64,000 nucleotides of DNA from Aselliscus stoliczkanus (Eukaryota; Chordata; Mammalia; Chiroptera; Hipposideridae). Location of the stretch: NCBI GenBank assembly GCA_033961575.1, contig CM066727.1, positions 2,008,001-2,072,000 on the forward strand, written 5' to 3'. Numbering within the stretch: the stretch's first letter is position 1; the number at the start of each line of letters is the position of its first letter. The translations under genes and the position numbers were made by a program. Below are positions 36,627 through 48,789 of this stretch, piece by piece. The notes under the pieces were generated by a model. The model did no database searches and had not been told where the DNA came from. It saw nothing but the letters and a program-made list of their open reading frames with translations.

Positions 36627-37012
36627 GTGCCAGGAGGCAGCGCAGAGCCTCTGAGTTAGGGACACAGACCTTCCTGGAGATCTGGGGGCAGAGGCAGAGG
36701 ACCAGCGAGGCAGAGGGTGCACCAAGCCTGGGCTTGGGGCGATGGGGGTGGGCGGCGTCGGAAGGTCCTGAGTGAGAGAGAGACAGACCCATTTGAAAAG
36801 CATCAAAGAAACTTTTATGAGATGTTTTTCAGGAGTTGTAACAAATTCTCCTGTTGAGACAAGAATGAATCTATTTAACAAACATCAATAGAAACAGGTC
36901 ACCTGAGGATGTAAAAGTATCGAAAAGTGATTCACTATAATTTAGGAAGACATTAAAACAAAAACAAACTATAAACCAAATCTCCTTAAACTCATTCCAG
37001 ATTTCTTTGCAA
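36627..37012. other. Unidentified sequence, no supported gene
   Basis: No repeat family or gene recognised between the two simple repeats. Confidence 0.5.
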
Positions 37013-37064
37013 ATTTTTCCTTCCTCCCTCCCTCCCTCCCTCCCTCCCTCCCTCCCTCTCCCTG
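37013..37064. repeat. (TCCC)n pyrimidine microsatellite
   Basis: About nine TCCC units within a pure-pyrimidine run. The complementary strand is purine-only and could form triplex or, with its GGGA repeats, quadruplex structures. Confidence 0.95.
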
Positions 37065-38840
37065 GCCCTCTCCTGGAGATCTCCCTCTTGCAAAAGTATC
37101 CAGTTGTTGATTAGTGGCAAATACATCACACATCAGGCGAAGGGAGATTCCAGGCAGGAGCAATGACTCTCACCTCCCAATGCCCAGACCCTCATGAGCA
37201 CAGAGGCAGGTGACAGCGATTACTGTGACACTAACATTATTATCAATGACCTAAAAGGAGGTTTCAGAAACTTCACAAGGCTCTCTCTCTTACAGTATGT
37301 CCCCCACCAAAACTTCAAATATGAAACTCACTTAATTTAAAATAAATGATAAATATGTGAGACATTGTAATGGAATGAATTTTTTTCTCTTCAATGATGG
37401 CATTTAAGTGTATAAATAGTTGATCAGGCATATATATAGATTGACTGCAATAATTGCTTTATTGACATACATGTTCTTAATAAGAATTATTAGTAAAATT
37501 AATGAAATTGTTAATAATATTCCTTAATAAGAATCACTATGATCCTAAATGTCAATTTTAGTAATGTTTTGATATCATGCTTTCGTTATAGCTTTATGTT
37601 TTTAATTTAAAGCTTTTCAACAAATGTAATGGAATTCATACTTATAACTTTGAGGGTTTCCTACCAGCTTGGGGGGGGGCACTGTTTTGAAACTGTTGCT
37701 TGTTTTGCTCTTTGAATTAATAACTCTGACCTATCAAATAGTGCATATTAAAAAGCATAACTTTCATATGCTTGGTTACTTGATAGGATATGTCTTTAGA
37801 GCACTGATGTAAGATTTAACATGGAACAGTTACATTTACTTGAAATTAGTTCTAATTTCCTAAACGCTAATATAACTATGTTGGAACAATTTACATAAAT
37901 AAATAAATAACACATAGATCCTTAAAATACAATGTAACTTGTTGTAGGTCCAGGAAATCAATACTAGAAAACAAGCAGACGTGTGGCACTGCAGGAAGGC
38001 TTAGGGAAGTAAAATTGTGCATATTCATTCCTATAAATTTTTGAGACATGGATAATAGACAGAGAGATGGTCACCTTTGTTAATTAATTATGTAGCAATC
38101 CTTAGGGAAAGAGAGATTTGGGGTTCCCTGTTCCAGTTATCTACCCTGCCAATTTTGTTACTTGGGATACAGGTAACTTGACTCCATGTTTGCAATTATT
38201 CTATCATTATCCAAAACTCCGTTAGTTTTCAAATCTTTGAAACAGACAACTTTCCGGTTAGCCCAAGTCAAGCAGCTACTCTCTGTGTCAGTCACCCTGG
38301 GTACCTCTGCTTTTTCTACTTTGCAAAAAGCAACGAACCTGACTGCATCCCTCTGGGATCTTCCACGGCAGGAGACAAGGAGGGGTGACAGGGTGACTGG
38401 AAAGGCAGAGCGAGCAGCATGCTCTTCTCATTAACAGCATGGGCTTGCCAAACAAGCTCAAATCAATTTCCAACTCCATTGCAGTAATTCTCCTAACACC
38501 CTATGAAAAGTCTCAGTACGTATCTTGAATTCCCAACATGCGCTACAATGAGGGAGTAAAATCATATGGCATGGAATAATATTCCCAAAAGGACTATACA
38601 ATTTTAACTTCCTTAGAAGAACCATGTCATATAAGTTTACAATAGGATAATAAAATTTCCAAGTCAAAGCGTGTCTTGATTGTGTAATCTAGAAGAATAG
38701 CAATAATTCCAAGCACGTCAGGAGAAAGCCAGCTCCCACATCGCTCATTCTGAACAAGGCCTCTCTAATCACCACGTTTTAATCAGTGCTGACTGTGGGT
38801 TCAGAAATGTGCCCCCAGAAACAAGATATGTTAGTGGCGT
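37065..38840. other. AT-rich sequence, no supported gene
   Basis: Very AT-rich from 37300 to 38100. No frame with a recognisable domain and no identified repeat. Confidence 0.5.
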
Positions 38841-38844
38841 CCGC

Positions 38845-38930
38845 ATCTGACATTTCACAGTTTGCAAAACACTGTCACCTGCATTCCTTCATTTGATGGT
38901 GAAAGACTAGGGAGCGGCAGGGCGAGAATG
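38845..38930 (+). mobile_element. Possible MIR relic
   Basis: TCACAGTTTGCAAAACACTGTCACCTGCATTCCTTCATTTGATGG resembles the MIR portion around CACTTTACATGCATTATCTCATTTGATCCTC. Short and decayed. Confidence 0.4.
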
Positions 38931-40630
38931 TGGGCGGGGCCAGGCTATCTAAGGCGGGGCCTGCCTCTTACGCTTAGCTGGTCGCCAGTGGCAATCATGG
39001 TCCTGGGAGGTGAGTCACAGGCGCGCCACCCAACCCAGACCTCTGCTTTTCTTCTTTCCGTTAACCCAACAGGTACATGTGGGCCGACAGCATGGATGAC
39101 ATTTCTAGGTGGTAGAAACGGCAGAGTTCGGAGATAGCCTGTGACCGAGGAGAAGAGGGAGGGAAAAGTAGTTTCTTTCGGATTGGAAGGTGTGAATCTT
39201 GGGTATATTTATTGCCATGCATAATGTACGGAGCGGTCCAAGCACAGGCAAGAGGAGTGGACCCTGTACTGGGCCGGGGGACACACATATAATTAGTGGA
39301 AGTGCCCAGGGCAAGCAGGGGAAGTACAGGACACAGAGGGTGACACGGGCAGGTGAAGACACAGGAACAGTAACTAAACAGGTTAGCACGGGCTGCCCCT
39401 GGAAATGCCGCATTAAACTGAGTTCACACCTTCGGAGTTGATCCTAATTTCTCTCCAAAGATTAAACACTGACCCCCATTAGTATATATTTGTGGAAGCC
39501 ATTATTTATAGAAATATTAGTAATTAATTCTCAAAGTCAGAATGGCTAGAGGAAAGGAAAATATGTATGAATGAATGACATAAACTGAAAAAAACTAAGG
39601 TTTAAGGCTGCAGAGTACACACATTTGAGGTATAGCTTTGTGTTCTGTTTTCTTCCTCCTCACTTTACTAGCACTTTGCCTCTTTGTGGCACCCATGACC
39701 TGCCCCGGTCTTCAGGGCCTTTCTCAGTTGGGGCTGGGGGAGCTCGCTGACCCTCTCTCCTCCTGGACCGGGCCGGGCCCAGGGCTGCAGTTTGGTAAAA
39801 GATGCCGATACTCCCATCCATCCATTCAATCCACCGATACTTTGTTACCCCTGACTAAATATTGATAACGATTGTCCCAAGTTCACCAACCGTGAGCAGA
39901 GGGAAGTCAGGTTTTCAGGAGGCAGACGGGAAGTCAGCCTGAATAAACATTTTCAGAGAGGAAACTCAAGGCATAGCAGACACATCACTTCGTCATTCGC
40001 TCACCCACTTGCTGTATCATTTACATTCAGCAGGTACTAAGGAGGCACCCGCTCTGTGAGGGCGGCACTAGGGTCCGTATGAAGTGGGGGGCCCTCCACA
40101 CACCGCTCCCCACTGGCTGGGTCACAGGGCCGCCAGGTGCAGCTCTGTGACCAGTCAGGGGCAACGACGCTGCCCAACGAAGGCGTTTGGGTGATGCCCA
40201 AGTGTGACTTTCCTCCTTCTCGCCTCACATTTACCATTTGAGCGTGTGGCAATGTGAAACAGCTACCCAGAGGCATGGAACACAAGGTACTGTTGCTCAG
40301 TCGTTGTTGAACACTGAAGGACAGCCCTGGGCTTCCGTCAAGGACTTGACCTTTGACCTGCAATCTGCCTGACTCACCTGTCAAGCCCTCTGTGGTCCTC
40401 ACCTGGTGCCACCTGCTGTCGTCCCTCAGCTACGACGCTGCCCCGCTTCCCTGGAATAGCCAGCCTACTTTCTCAGCAGCTCTGAGATGTTTCTGAGACC
40501 CAGGCCCCAGGAGGCACCCCAGTGAAAGGACGGCGATGCCTGGCCGCTCCCTGCAGACTGGAATCCGCGGCCGGGAGCCCGCGTGGCCTGCTTGCCCACG
40601 CCCAGACCCGCTCTCCTCTCTGACCACTGG
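38931..40630. other. Unidentified sequence, no supported gene
   Basis: Overlapping short frames on both strands. A CTCF-like core GCCACCTGCTG occurs at 40408-40418. No gene is called. Confidence 0.45.
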
Positions 40631-40633
40631 CTC

Positions 40634-40664
40634 CCCCGTCGGCCCGCGCGCCACGCCGACGGGG
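40634..40664. other. CpG-rich perfect hairpin, 10-bp stem
   Basis: CCCCGTCGGC (40634-40643) pairs perfectly with GCCGACGGGG (40655-40664) around an 11-nt loop containing CGCGCG. It sits in a CpG-dense patch (about 40530-40670). It is not followed by a T run, and no transcription unit is evident. Confidence 0.7.
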
Positions 40665-43600
40665 CTGTCACTGCAGGAGACCAAGCACACTGGTAGTCCC
40701 CAGAACGCTCGTCCCATCAGGCTCAGCCCCTCGCTGACTTCCAGTCTCTGCCGAAGGCCAACCCATTAGAGGGGCCCGACTCCACCATCGCGCTGCACCC
40801 TCTGACTCCTGCGTTCCTCTGTGTTACCCAGCACAGGGCTTTTCCTTTACTGCCGCTCTTACCCTACCACAATATTAGCTTTGTAAGGTCGGTGGCACAC
40901 CCCCAGGTTGCAGAACTCCAACAAACATGTCGAAGGCGCCCGGAGTGCATCTGCTGAGAAAATGAGTGAACTTCCACGGGAATGAGCCTGTTTGCAATCC
41001 CCGAGCCCCAGTGCCCTCTGCGTCACACTGAAATGACAATGCCGCCCTCCCTGCCTGCTCTGGGATGTCAGGGGTCTTCAGGCATGACAGGTCTTTGTAA
41101 AATCTCAGGCATGACATGGCTATCTTATGAGGATTTTAGGTGTCAGAACTGATGGCAATAACCAGCTTTTAAACCTATGTTCGGATTTTGTTTTATCAGA
41201 TTAAAGAGTTCAAACTCCTTTAAAATTCTAATTCTTGATCCTTGGTTTATGCTGGGTTGTCGGAGAAGCCATGACGCATTTTTAGGACGAAAAACATAGA
41301 AAAACATACGTCGTGACTTTTCTGACAATCCAATATATAGTATTTTCCTCCAAAACAGAGTAAGGTTCTGATTTTTTAAAAAAATTTGCAGTCACATGGT
41401 TTGCTAAAATCATACCAGGTGCTCCATTCAGCATTAATGTGAGGTAAGACACTGAAGCCAGTGGAAGTGGTTCCAGGAACCCCGCTGCCCTAACTGCCCC
41501 CTTTTTCATTTTAGTTTGTTCTCACTCCTCAGCAAACCTTAGTCTTTCTTCTCGGGGGCAGCAGCTTGCTGATGAATGCACCCAGCTTAATGTGATGATG
41601 AGAGTAGGCACTGTATTTATTAGTATTATTTTCTTCTTTAAAAGATGTGACTTGGGAAGAGGCATTGCGTCACACAAAGGGCTGGATTTTAAACCACAGT
41701 TTCAACAAAGTATGCCCAGCAGACAGAAGCCTGCATGCACCAGCAGTCCTTTCTTCAAATCTCACGTATACACGACTTTGTCTAAAAACTGTGGATTGTA
41801 TTTCATTTCCGACCTCCCACACCTCAGAAGACATCGATTCCCATATGAAGTGGGGTGCTATGCCACAGCCAGCTTCTGCAGGGCCTTGGGCATTTATAAA
41901 GTAGTCCAACTACTTATTTTTCTGGTGTTTTTATAATAGAATCATGATTTTTTTTCTTTTTTTTTAAGTATACCCAAAAAAAGTTTTCATGTTCTGTAAT
42001 AAATTTATTTCCATCTTTTTCTCATGGTGCCAATCATACAAGAAAGTTAGGAAGATAGATTTTTAGTTTGGATTTGCAATGTTAATGAAACTATAATTAA
42101 AAAACAAAAATGCAACTAGTGAAATAAAACTTGAAGGAAAAAAAAAGTAAACATCTTTCATTACTTTCTAACTATATGATTCCAAAAGGGTAAATGCAGT
42201 TTTAGAGGTTCTTCAATTGTCTTATTTTTATTTTCCCTTTTTAAAATCTTGCTATCTAGAGTGAAATCTTTCTATGTACATGATATATTACAATGAGAAA
42301 TTTGTAGACATGGACAGAAAAGAGACAAGTGTGTTCAAAAGATTTTTATAAATTTTATAAGATTTTAAAAATCTAAACTTTATATGTAAACCAAAGGACT
42401 CTAAACTGTAATTTAAGAAATAGGGTGAGAATTTTAAGGTCTTCCTCATAGCTCTTGTCCAAAGGACTGGCCTTTAAGTACCTTATCCTTTTAAAATTTT
42501 AGTGTATGTCAACATTTAAAATATTTTCTTACATGCTGGTTACCACATCTCAGAACAAACATGAAAAACTCAGTGGGGACAGGCCAATGTTAAATAGTCA
42601 GAAAATTTCCAAGACAATTAAACATAGCCATTATTAGTGGTGAAATTATGTAGACTTAAAATTGAAACAATTATAATAAAAGCAGAGGTAATAACTGCTC
42701 AGATCTCATAAATTCCCAATTATTTTATTATAGTTGGCTTCTATCTGCACTCCTGAGGTCATTTCTTTCTATGGTATCTGTCTGGTGGAAATATTACATA
42801 TTATATAAGGAGGTGGAACTGTGCCATCATTTCCCAGTGCTGTGTCCAGTGACATTACGTTGACAGCTAGAAATTGGCCAAAGGAGCGCTCAGACAATGT
42901 GAATTGGAAAATGCTGCAAATCAGGCTTCTCCCCTCAGAGAACCACTTGTTTGAGCGGTGCCGGCACCCCACTGAGTACAAGAGATTTAGAGAAAGCCCC
43001 TTCTCCATTCTGCAGGACCAAATCCATGGTTTTCAGTTTCGACAAACCTTCATAACCACTCCATTCCAAGGAGTCAATTACATTTATATTTTTTTCCTTT
43101 TATTCTTATGCCTCCTTGTAAGTATTTTTGTTAGAACACATATCAAAATGTTATTTACTTATTTACCTAATATTTATTCTTTTTTCTTTCCCTCAGAAAA
43201 GTTAACTTTTAACAGTACGATCTATTGTAGACTTTCAATTAATATATATTGAATCAATAATACACGAATTAACGAATATAGAGAAGGAAGACATGACTGG
43301 AAATTCTTGTGGTCTTGTTAACAGGATGCAGATCTTCATCCGGAAAGGCTCAGGTATACAGAAAGCCATTATTCAATGACATGTGTCACGTGTCTGAGCC
43401 ATAGTAAGTCCCAAGTGCATTTCCAATGACTGTCTACTTTCCATGCTGACCTGCCCCACCCCATACCCTCTACAACCCAGCCTAACAGGTGTGATGAAAA
43501 TGAGCAAGAATGTGGGAGGGACACATCTGAAGATATAGCTTCATCCTACCTCAAGCTCTCTGCACAACTTGCCCAAGAGTCACGACAAGCAGAAACTTGG

Positions 43601-44308
43601 TGATTGCTGACCCCACTGCGATGCTCGTGACATTTACGGAAAAGGCATTTGCGTTTACAATATTTCACCAACAGCCTGCCCTCTCAGTACGTACATACTG
43701 GATTTGGAAGTTAATTTTAACTTGGCTAATGGAGCTCCCTCGGCCAGCCGGCTCTGCAACGTACACATAAAGCACCTATGGTGTGAGTTATTTTTAGCTC
43801 ACACCCTATCAGCCAGCTGGCTGCACAATGAGAGCGCTGGACTTTGGTCCACAAAGAGGCGGAAGCTGTTCTCCTGAGAACGAAGGTGCACACAGGGGCA
43901 GCGGGCAGCGGTGTGGCTCCACCATCCGTCAGGACAGTGTACAGATGGCCAGGGTGCTGGCGTGGCCTGACGTTCATGGTGATGATTTTGAGACACTGTA
44001 AGGTCCTGGGGTGTCTTCCGTGATATCAAAGGGTTGTGTTATTGCCAGCTTTATTCTGTAATCCATGGTAATTTATTGGAAATTCATAATACAAAGAAAA
44101 TTGCTCCTTCTCTCTGAATGTGGATATAAATATCACTTGGAGTACGATGTGAAATACCGTGTCCTACGTGGCTGGTTAGTGGATACAGTAACTGAATAGA
44201 AGCCATCGATTTCTAAGCAGGTCCCTTAGAAATGAGAGGTTTTGAAATGAAAAAAATGATACCATGGTGTTGCTCTCATCATCATCATCATTATTAAAAA
44301 AAAAATAC
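40665..44308. other. Unidentified, mostly AT-rich sequence
   Basis: No supported gene. Weak L2-like wording at 40790-40900 was not called. 41930-43270 is very AT-rich. A CTCF-like core (reverse of CAGTGCCCTCTGCGTC) lies at 41009-41024. A small hairpin lies at 43780-43805. Confidence 0.45.
43780..43805. other. Hairpin, perfect 8-bp stem
   Basis: GGTGTGAG and CTCACACC flank a 10-nt AT-rich loop. A second imperfect inverted pair (GGCCAGCCGGCT at 43742 and AGCCAGCTGGCT at 43811) surrounds it, giving an asymmetric larger foldback. Confidence 0.6.
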
Positions 44309-44326
44309 AAAAATAACAGTCTTAGA

Positions 44327-44761
44327 GGCTGGCCAAGTGGCACATTGGTTAAGAGTTGGCTTGGGACGCCAGCTCTGAGCAGCATGGCCCTGGTTCGGAT
44401 CCCACATGAGGGCCAGTGACACTGCGCCCTCTACAGCTAAGATGGTGACCAACAGCTCCACCTGGAGCTGGGCTGCTGAGAGTTGCCGGCGATGGCTTTG
44501 GCTGCAGTGGGGCTGCCGTGGGGCTGGCAGATAGCTGGCATGGGCTTTCGTGAGCTGCCAGGACTGGCCATCCAATGGCCAGCGAATGACTGCCTCAGCC
44601 GGGAAGAGCACAATGACAATATCAACATGGACCAGTGAAGTGACGTATTCCACAATTAGACCGAAGAACAAAAGACAGCAGTTTGTCTGTTCCCCTTCCC
44701 CGGTTCCCCAATGCTGTTCCCCTCCCCCAATTCCCCAATGAAAATCTTTAAAAAATACAGT
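44327..44761 (+). mobile_element. Full-length tRNA-derived SINE, Rhin-like
   Basis: A 435-bp SINE flanked by a perfect 18-bp direct repeat AAAAATAACAGTCTTAGA (44309-44326 and 44762-44779). Modules in order: a tRNA-related head GGCTGGCCAAGTGGCACATT with A and B boxes (to 44402); the GAGGGCCAGTGACACTG segment shared with the short SINEs; a long GC-rich body (GAGCTGGGCTGCTGAG...); and a 3' end of CCCC-rich blocks (TGTTCCCCTTCCCC, TTCCCCAATG) closing in AAAATCTTTAAAAAA. The 3' end resembles Rhin-type SINEs of rhinolophoid bats, which is the main taxonomic clue in the window. It depends on L1 proteins for movement and codes for nothing itself. Confidence 0.9.
44338..44402 (+). promoter_or_regulatory. 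Internal RNA polymerase III promoter of the SINE
   Basis: A box TGGCACATTGG (44338-44348) and B box GGTTCGGATCC (44392-44402) fit the tRNA-type type-2 promoter pattern, 43 bp apart end to start. Whether this copy is transcribed cannot be told from the sequence. Confidence 0.7.
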
Positions 44762-44799
44762 AAAAATAACAGTCTTAGAAATATTGGGCAGTGCATCGC

Positions 44800-44945
44800 A
44801 ATTCATTCATGAATGTAACAATATTACTAATTAAGGCTTATTGTGTGCCAGACACTGTGCTAAGTATCTCCAAACAGTGCTCATTGAATACTGTAGTAAT
44901 CTCGATGCTATTCTCCCCTTTCCACAGAGAACAGCGAGTGGAGAT
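44800..44945 (+). mobile_element. MIR SINE relic
   Basis: TTATTGTGTGCCAGACACTGTGCTAAGTATCT followed by CTATTCTCCCCTTTCCACAGAGAACAGCGAG parallels the MIR central and 3' consensus. Boundaries are approximate. Confidence 0.7.
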
Positions 44946-46179
44946 GCTTCTCCCATGTGCTTCATGCGGCCAGCGGGGTGGGCAGGGCCCAAGAGCCCGC
45001 CCTTCAGGGCCACGCAGCCCTGGGCTCCGTCACAGCCCTCATCCGCGGGGATAAAAGGTTCCCAAGGCCGGGAAGCAGGTTGCAGATGAGGGCTCACGAC
45101 AGGCAGGTGGGCACGTCACACACACGTCACACGACACTGTTTCAGGGCAAGTCATCGAGGATCTTCCTTACACCCCTGAAGATAATGAGTGTGTGCAGAG
45201 CCTTCCCCGGTAAGCTGTGCGGGCACAAAGCATAAACAGGCTGAAGAAATGAGGTGCGGGCCAGTCTCCCTGGCAGGCTCTCGTGGCCAGGTGTCAGAGG
45301 ACCCCTGCCTTTCGGAAACTGACAAACAATCCCTGCCATGCAACATTCTCCCTGAAGGAGACCAAGTGCCCTGGAGTGCCGGCCCCGTGTGCCCTCCAGG
45401 ATCCACATGCAGCGGACTGACTGACCCCGCTGCTGCCTCGTGGCCCCTGACACACAGCCTTACTTGTCACCTATGCGCTTTGCTCCCCTGCGGGGAGTTC
45501 CCGCTCAGCACTGACGGTCGTGGGAAAGTGAGCTCTGCCCCTAGCGCCTCGGCCCCACTGCCTGCCCGTGTCCCCGTCAGACAAGCACAGCAGTCGTTTG
45601 ATACTGGTTTCCTTCTCGTTGATTTCACAGTGTTTCCCACTGTTGCCCGTGCTGCGCTATGTGCTGAGTGAAACACTAACTGTGGGATCGGAGGGTGTCG
45701 GGTGGCCTTAGGCCTGTGGCGGGACTGTTGTCAGAACAATAGATACAAATCTGTGCTCCAAGCACCATGCCAGGCACAGCTTAGGCTCAGTGGTGCCAGT
45801 GGAATCACCGGGAAATTATTTCACTTCGTATCATCTCGAATTTCATACACTGTCTGTAAACATATCATATCTCAGAAGTGCAGATATCTTAAATATGTGC
45901 TAACGGGACTGGGTCCTCCCAAGTATCTCAAGTTATACACGCCTGGGACCTGCTTCCTGAGAGAGCTGACGCGGGTGGTGGGGTGCAGGGATCGGATGCA
46001 ATATCCTGAAGGTGAGTGTGCATTTCTGTCAGCCAGGAGCAAACTGAAATCTGCATAGAGATGCTTTAGAAACAAACATAACAAAATTTCTTTTTAACAG
46101 TATAAGATCAATGGTGTGCACCTGATATAGTCTTCCCAGAAAAATTATCTTTTAAGCTAATTATCCATGTAACAAAAAA
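44946..46179. other. Unidentified GC-rich sequence, no supported gene
   Basis: The longest frame (45189-45671, 160 codons plus) overlaps minus-strand frames and has no recognisable domain. CpG-rich around 44975-45060 and 45480-45570. Confidence 0.45.
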
Positions 46180-46259
46180 ACTTAATACATTGTTTCATAT
46201 ACCTGAAACTAATAAAAAAAAATGAACAAAAATTAAATAAAATTTAAAAAATAAAAAAA
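46180..46259 (+). mobile_element. Possible L1 tail
   Basis: TTCATATACCTGAAACTAATA followed by A-rich sequence resembles the last bases of carnivore and bat L1 3' ends (TGTACACCTGAAACTAATA). It provided the A-rich landing site for the adjoining SINE. Confidence 0.5.
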
Positions 46260-46266
46260 AAGACTT

Positions 46267-46400
46267 GGGCCGGCCGAGTGGCGCAGTGGTTGGGAGCTGG
46301 CTCGGGTCCCAGCAGCCCGGCTCGGGTCCCACATGTGAGGGCCAGTGACACTGCTCTCAAAAAAAAAAACGAAAACAAGAAAAAAACAAACAAACAAAAG
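46267..46400 (+). mobile_element. Short tRNA-derived SINE
   Basis: GGGCCGGCCGAGTGGCGCAG head, then TCCCACATGTGAGGGCCAGTGACACTGCTCTC and an A-rich tail with AAAC units. A direct repeat AAGACTT lies at 46260-46266 and 46401-46407. It stops at the same internal position as the copies at 824 and 54565, so it is the short form of the family. Confidence 0.85.
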
Positions 46401-46407
46401 AAGACTT

Positions 46408-46929
46408 CACAATTTAAGAGTAATTCTTGAATAGTTACGCAATTAGTTACCTCCACACAAGAAAACATAGCTAGTCTATTGTAAGACCAAGGCCACTGCA
46501 AAAGAAAAAAAGAAACAAAACAAAACAAAACAAAAATCAAAAAACCCAGACTGCCACTGATCCTCTAACACAGGTTGTTAGGAAAGGGCCGTGGGCCATG
46601 CACTGATCTGAGCACCGCAGGTGACAGTGAAGGAGCCTCCCGTGACGCTGGGTCTCAGGCAGCAGCAGGAGGGTTTGGAGATGCCTCTGATCCCACAGGC
46701 GTGATTATGCGGCCACCTCTGCCTAAACCACTCTTCTAAGCAGAGCGCCTGGCTCCACACAGAAGGAATTCTATTACCTCGGACTCTCTGGCAGGGACGG
46801 CCATCTGCAGTCTCTGTGCCGGCGGGGAACGGTGCCAGGCCCTCGGGTCCGTGCTGCTCGCGTCCCACACGTTAAACGGCGCAGCATTTGCAGATGACCT
46901 GAGCACAGCCTCTCGTGGGCTTTAAGCTA
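46408..46929. other. Unidentified sequence, no supported gene
   Basis: Contains an A-rich tract at 46500-46550. The overlapping minus frames (46244-46868) read through A-rich and SINE sequence and are not credible. Confidence 0.5.
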
Positions 46930-47180
46930 TCTACAGATTACTTACAATTCCTAAGGCAGTATAAACGCTGCGTAAATAGTTGTGACACTGCATTGTTTAG
47001 GGAACAATGACTAGGAAAAAAGTCTGTGCATGTGCCATACACACTCAACCATCGTAGAACTACAGAGGACACGTCAGCAGTAACGCAACTCCCCACCCCC
47101 TGCCCCCTGGCAGCTTTCATCCTGTTGGTCGAATCCACAGATGCAAACCCCGTGTATACAGAGGGATGACTTGTATGTTT
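46930..47180 (+). mobile_element. TcMar-Tigger DNA transposon relic
   Basis: AATAGTTGTGACACTGCATT, GTTTAGGGAACAATGACTAG, AAGTCTGTGCATGTGCCATA, TTGGTCGAATCCACAGATGC and AGAGGGATGACTTGTATG track a Tigger non-autonomous consensus to its 3' end. Non-coding. Confidence 0.75.
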
Positions 47181-47879
47181 CTCGGGACACCTGCCCCCGT
47201 GAAAAATCACTGACCTTTGTCTAACGGAAAGGTAAACTTCTATTCAGAACGTATATGCTATTTTTAAACCTAGGAGTTATTAGAAAACTTAGTTTTTCAA
47301 TTAAATGGTCTAAGAATAACCTTACTTTATCCATTCCATCTTTTCTTTTCATTAGCATACATCTCCCCCCAGACAACTCTCTCTATGGGACAAAACAAGG
47401 GGAGCTGAACTTGAGAAACAGGGCAGGTGGACAGCACACTACTAACACTCCACCGGGTGGATGCGTGCTTTCAAAGAGTCCTTAAATAGTGATGGTGACG
47501 CCTGCGGTGAGCTGTGGACCCCACGAGGAATGGACCAGGGAAGAGAACTCTTTTATTTTGTTCTCTTCTTAGGCGTTCACAAAATCACCAGTGAGCTGTT
47601 TACTGGGGCACTGCCTCACTGCCAGTTCTTTTCTAAAGCAATTACATGCAGTGGTGTGAAACTATCTGCCTACAGGGAGTTCAGAATTATAATACCACCA
47701 TTTCTGCAGCAGCGCTCATGTGTGCATGTCAGCATTCTCCTAAATTGAGGGGCATTTCAGGGCCGTGTTAAGGGATTATTTTAAATTGAAAGAAAAATGA
47801 AATGTTTATAAAATACTTCTTTTCAGTATCATTGTTGTGACTGGTCTTTCCTCTACTGAAAACATTTTCACACCCTTTT
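47181..47879. other. Unidentified sequence, no supported gene
   Basis: No repeat family or domain-bearing frame recognised. Confidence 0.5.
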
Positions 47880-48005
47880 AATTTAATACCTACAATTATT
47901 TTGAGTGGTTTTCATCCCATTTCCACATGAGGGAACCAAGGGACTTACAACTGGTGGGTTCAATTCATACCTAGGTCTTCAGACGTCACATTCAACATTC
48001 TTTCA
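47880..48005 (-). mobile_element. MIR-like relic
   Basis: CATTTCCACATGAGGGAACCAAGGGACTTACAACTGGTGGGTTCAATTCATACC resembles a decayed MIR read from its 3' side (ATGAGGAAACTGAGG...GGGATTCAAACCC). Orientation inferred minus. Confidence 0.5.
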
Positions 48006-48785
48006 GTTAAATGATGTCTGCTTTGCTTTAGCTCAATATCAAACTCTCTTGCCAAGATTTTAAAGATGGAAAGGATATTCATAATTTTAAGCTAGCAGTG
48101 TGCTCATTTTCACTTGATTTTTTTTTTACTGATTTAAAAAGTGACAGTATTAAAATACTAAATTTTAGAAAATGTGGAAACATGTAAAGTTTTGGTTTCC
48201 TGTGAGGGAAAGACATGATTTATGCTCATGAGAACACATTGAAATTAACAGGTTAACACCAAATGGAGGTCTACTATTTTAACTTAGTGATGGCTTATTC
48301 TAAACATGGAAAATAAACAAGTTTAAAATGCAATATTTTTTCATCTGAATGACTCTTTAGTACTTAACATGCCTATTTAGATGTAGATTTTGGAATTTCT
48401 CCTAACTTGCCAATTAATGTGCATATATTCTATCTTTCCCACATACCATTCACGAATACCACTGTCCTACATGGATGTCTTTGCACCCAGCCTGGGATAG
48501 CGGTTTAGGGGGAAACGGAGTCAGAGCCACGCTGCAGGCCCAGAGGCATTCTCACTGGAGGCTACAGGTCACGTGCCCAGGGCCTCTGGTAGTTCCATCG
48601 AAGTACTTACTATAGCCACCGTTTCTACATATTTTATTCAGGTCTAAATTCTCCATTTGAAATGTGGAGGACAGCTGGGCAAAACTTTCCCCTTACGCTG
48701 CCCGGGGAAGAAACAGCAGTAAGCAAGTTCGCCCTGGAGCCAACATTGCAGGCTCAGGTAATGTGCCCTGAGAAAGGCCAGCCCG
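48006..48785. other. AT-rich sequence, no supported gene
   Basis: No repeat family or gene recognised. A GC-rich patch lies at 48490-48580. Confidence 0.5.
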
Positions 48786-48789
48786 TGGC

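Noticed and set aside
44327..44402. Possible tRNA gene
   Set aside because: A and B boxes are present but arms do not fold into a cloverleaf and the sequence continues into a SINE body with TSDs.
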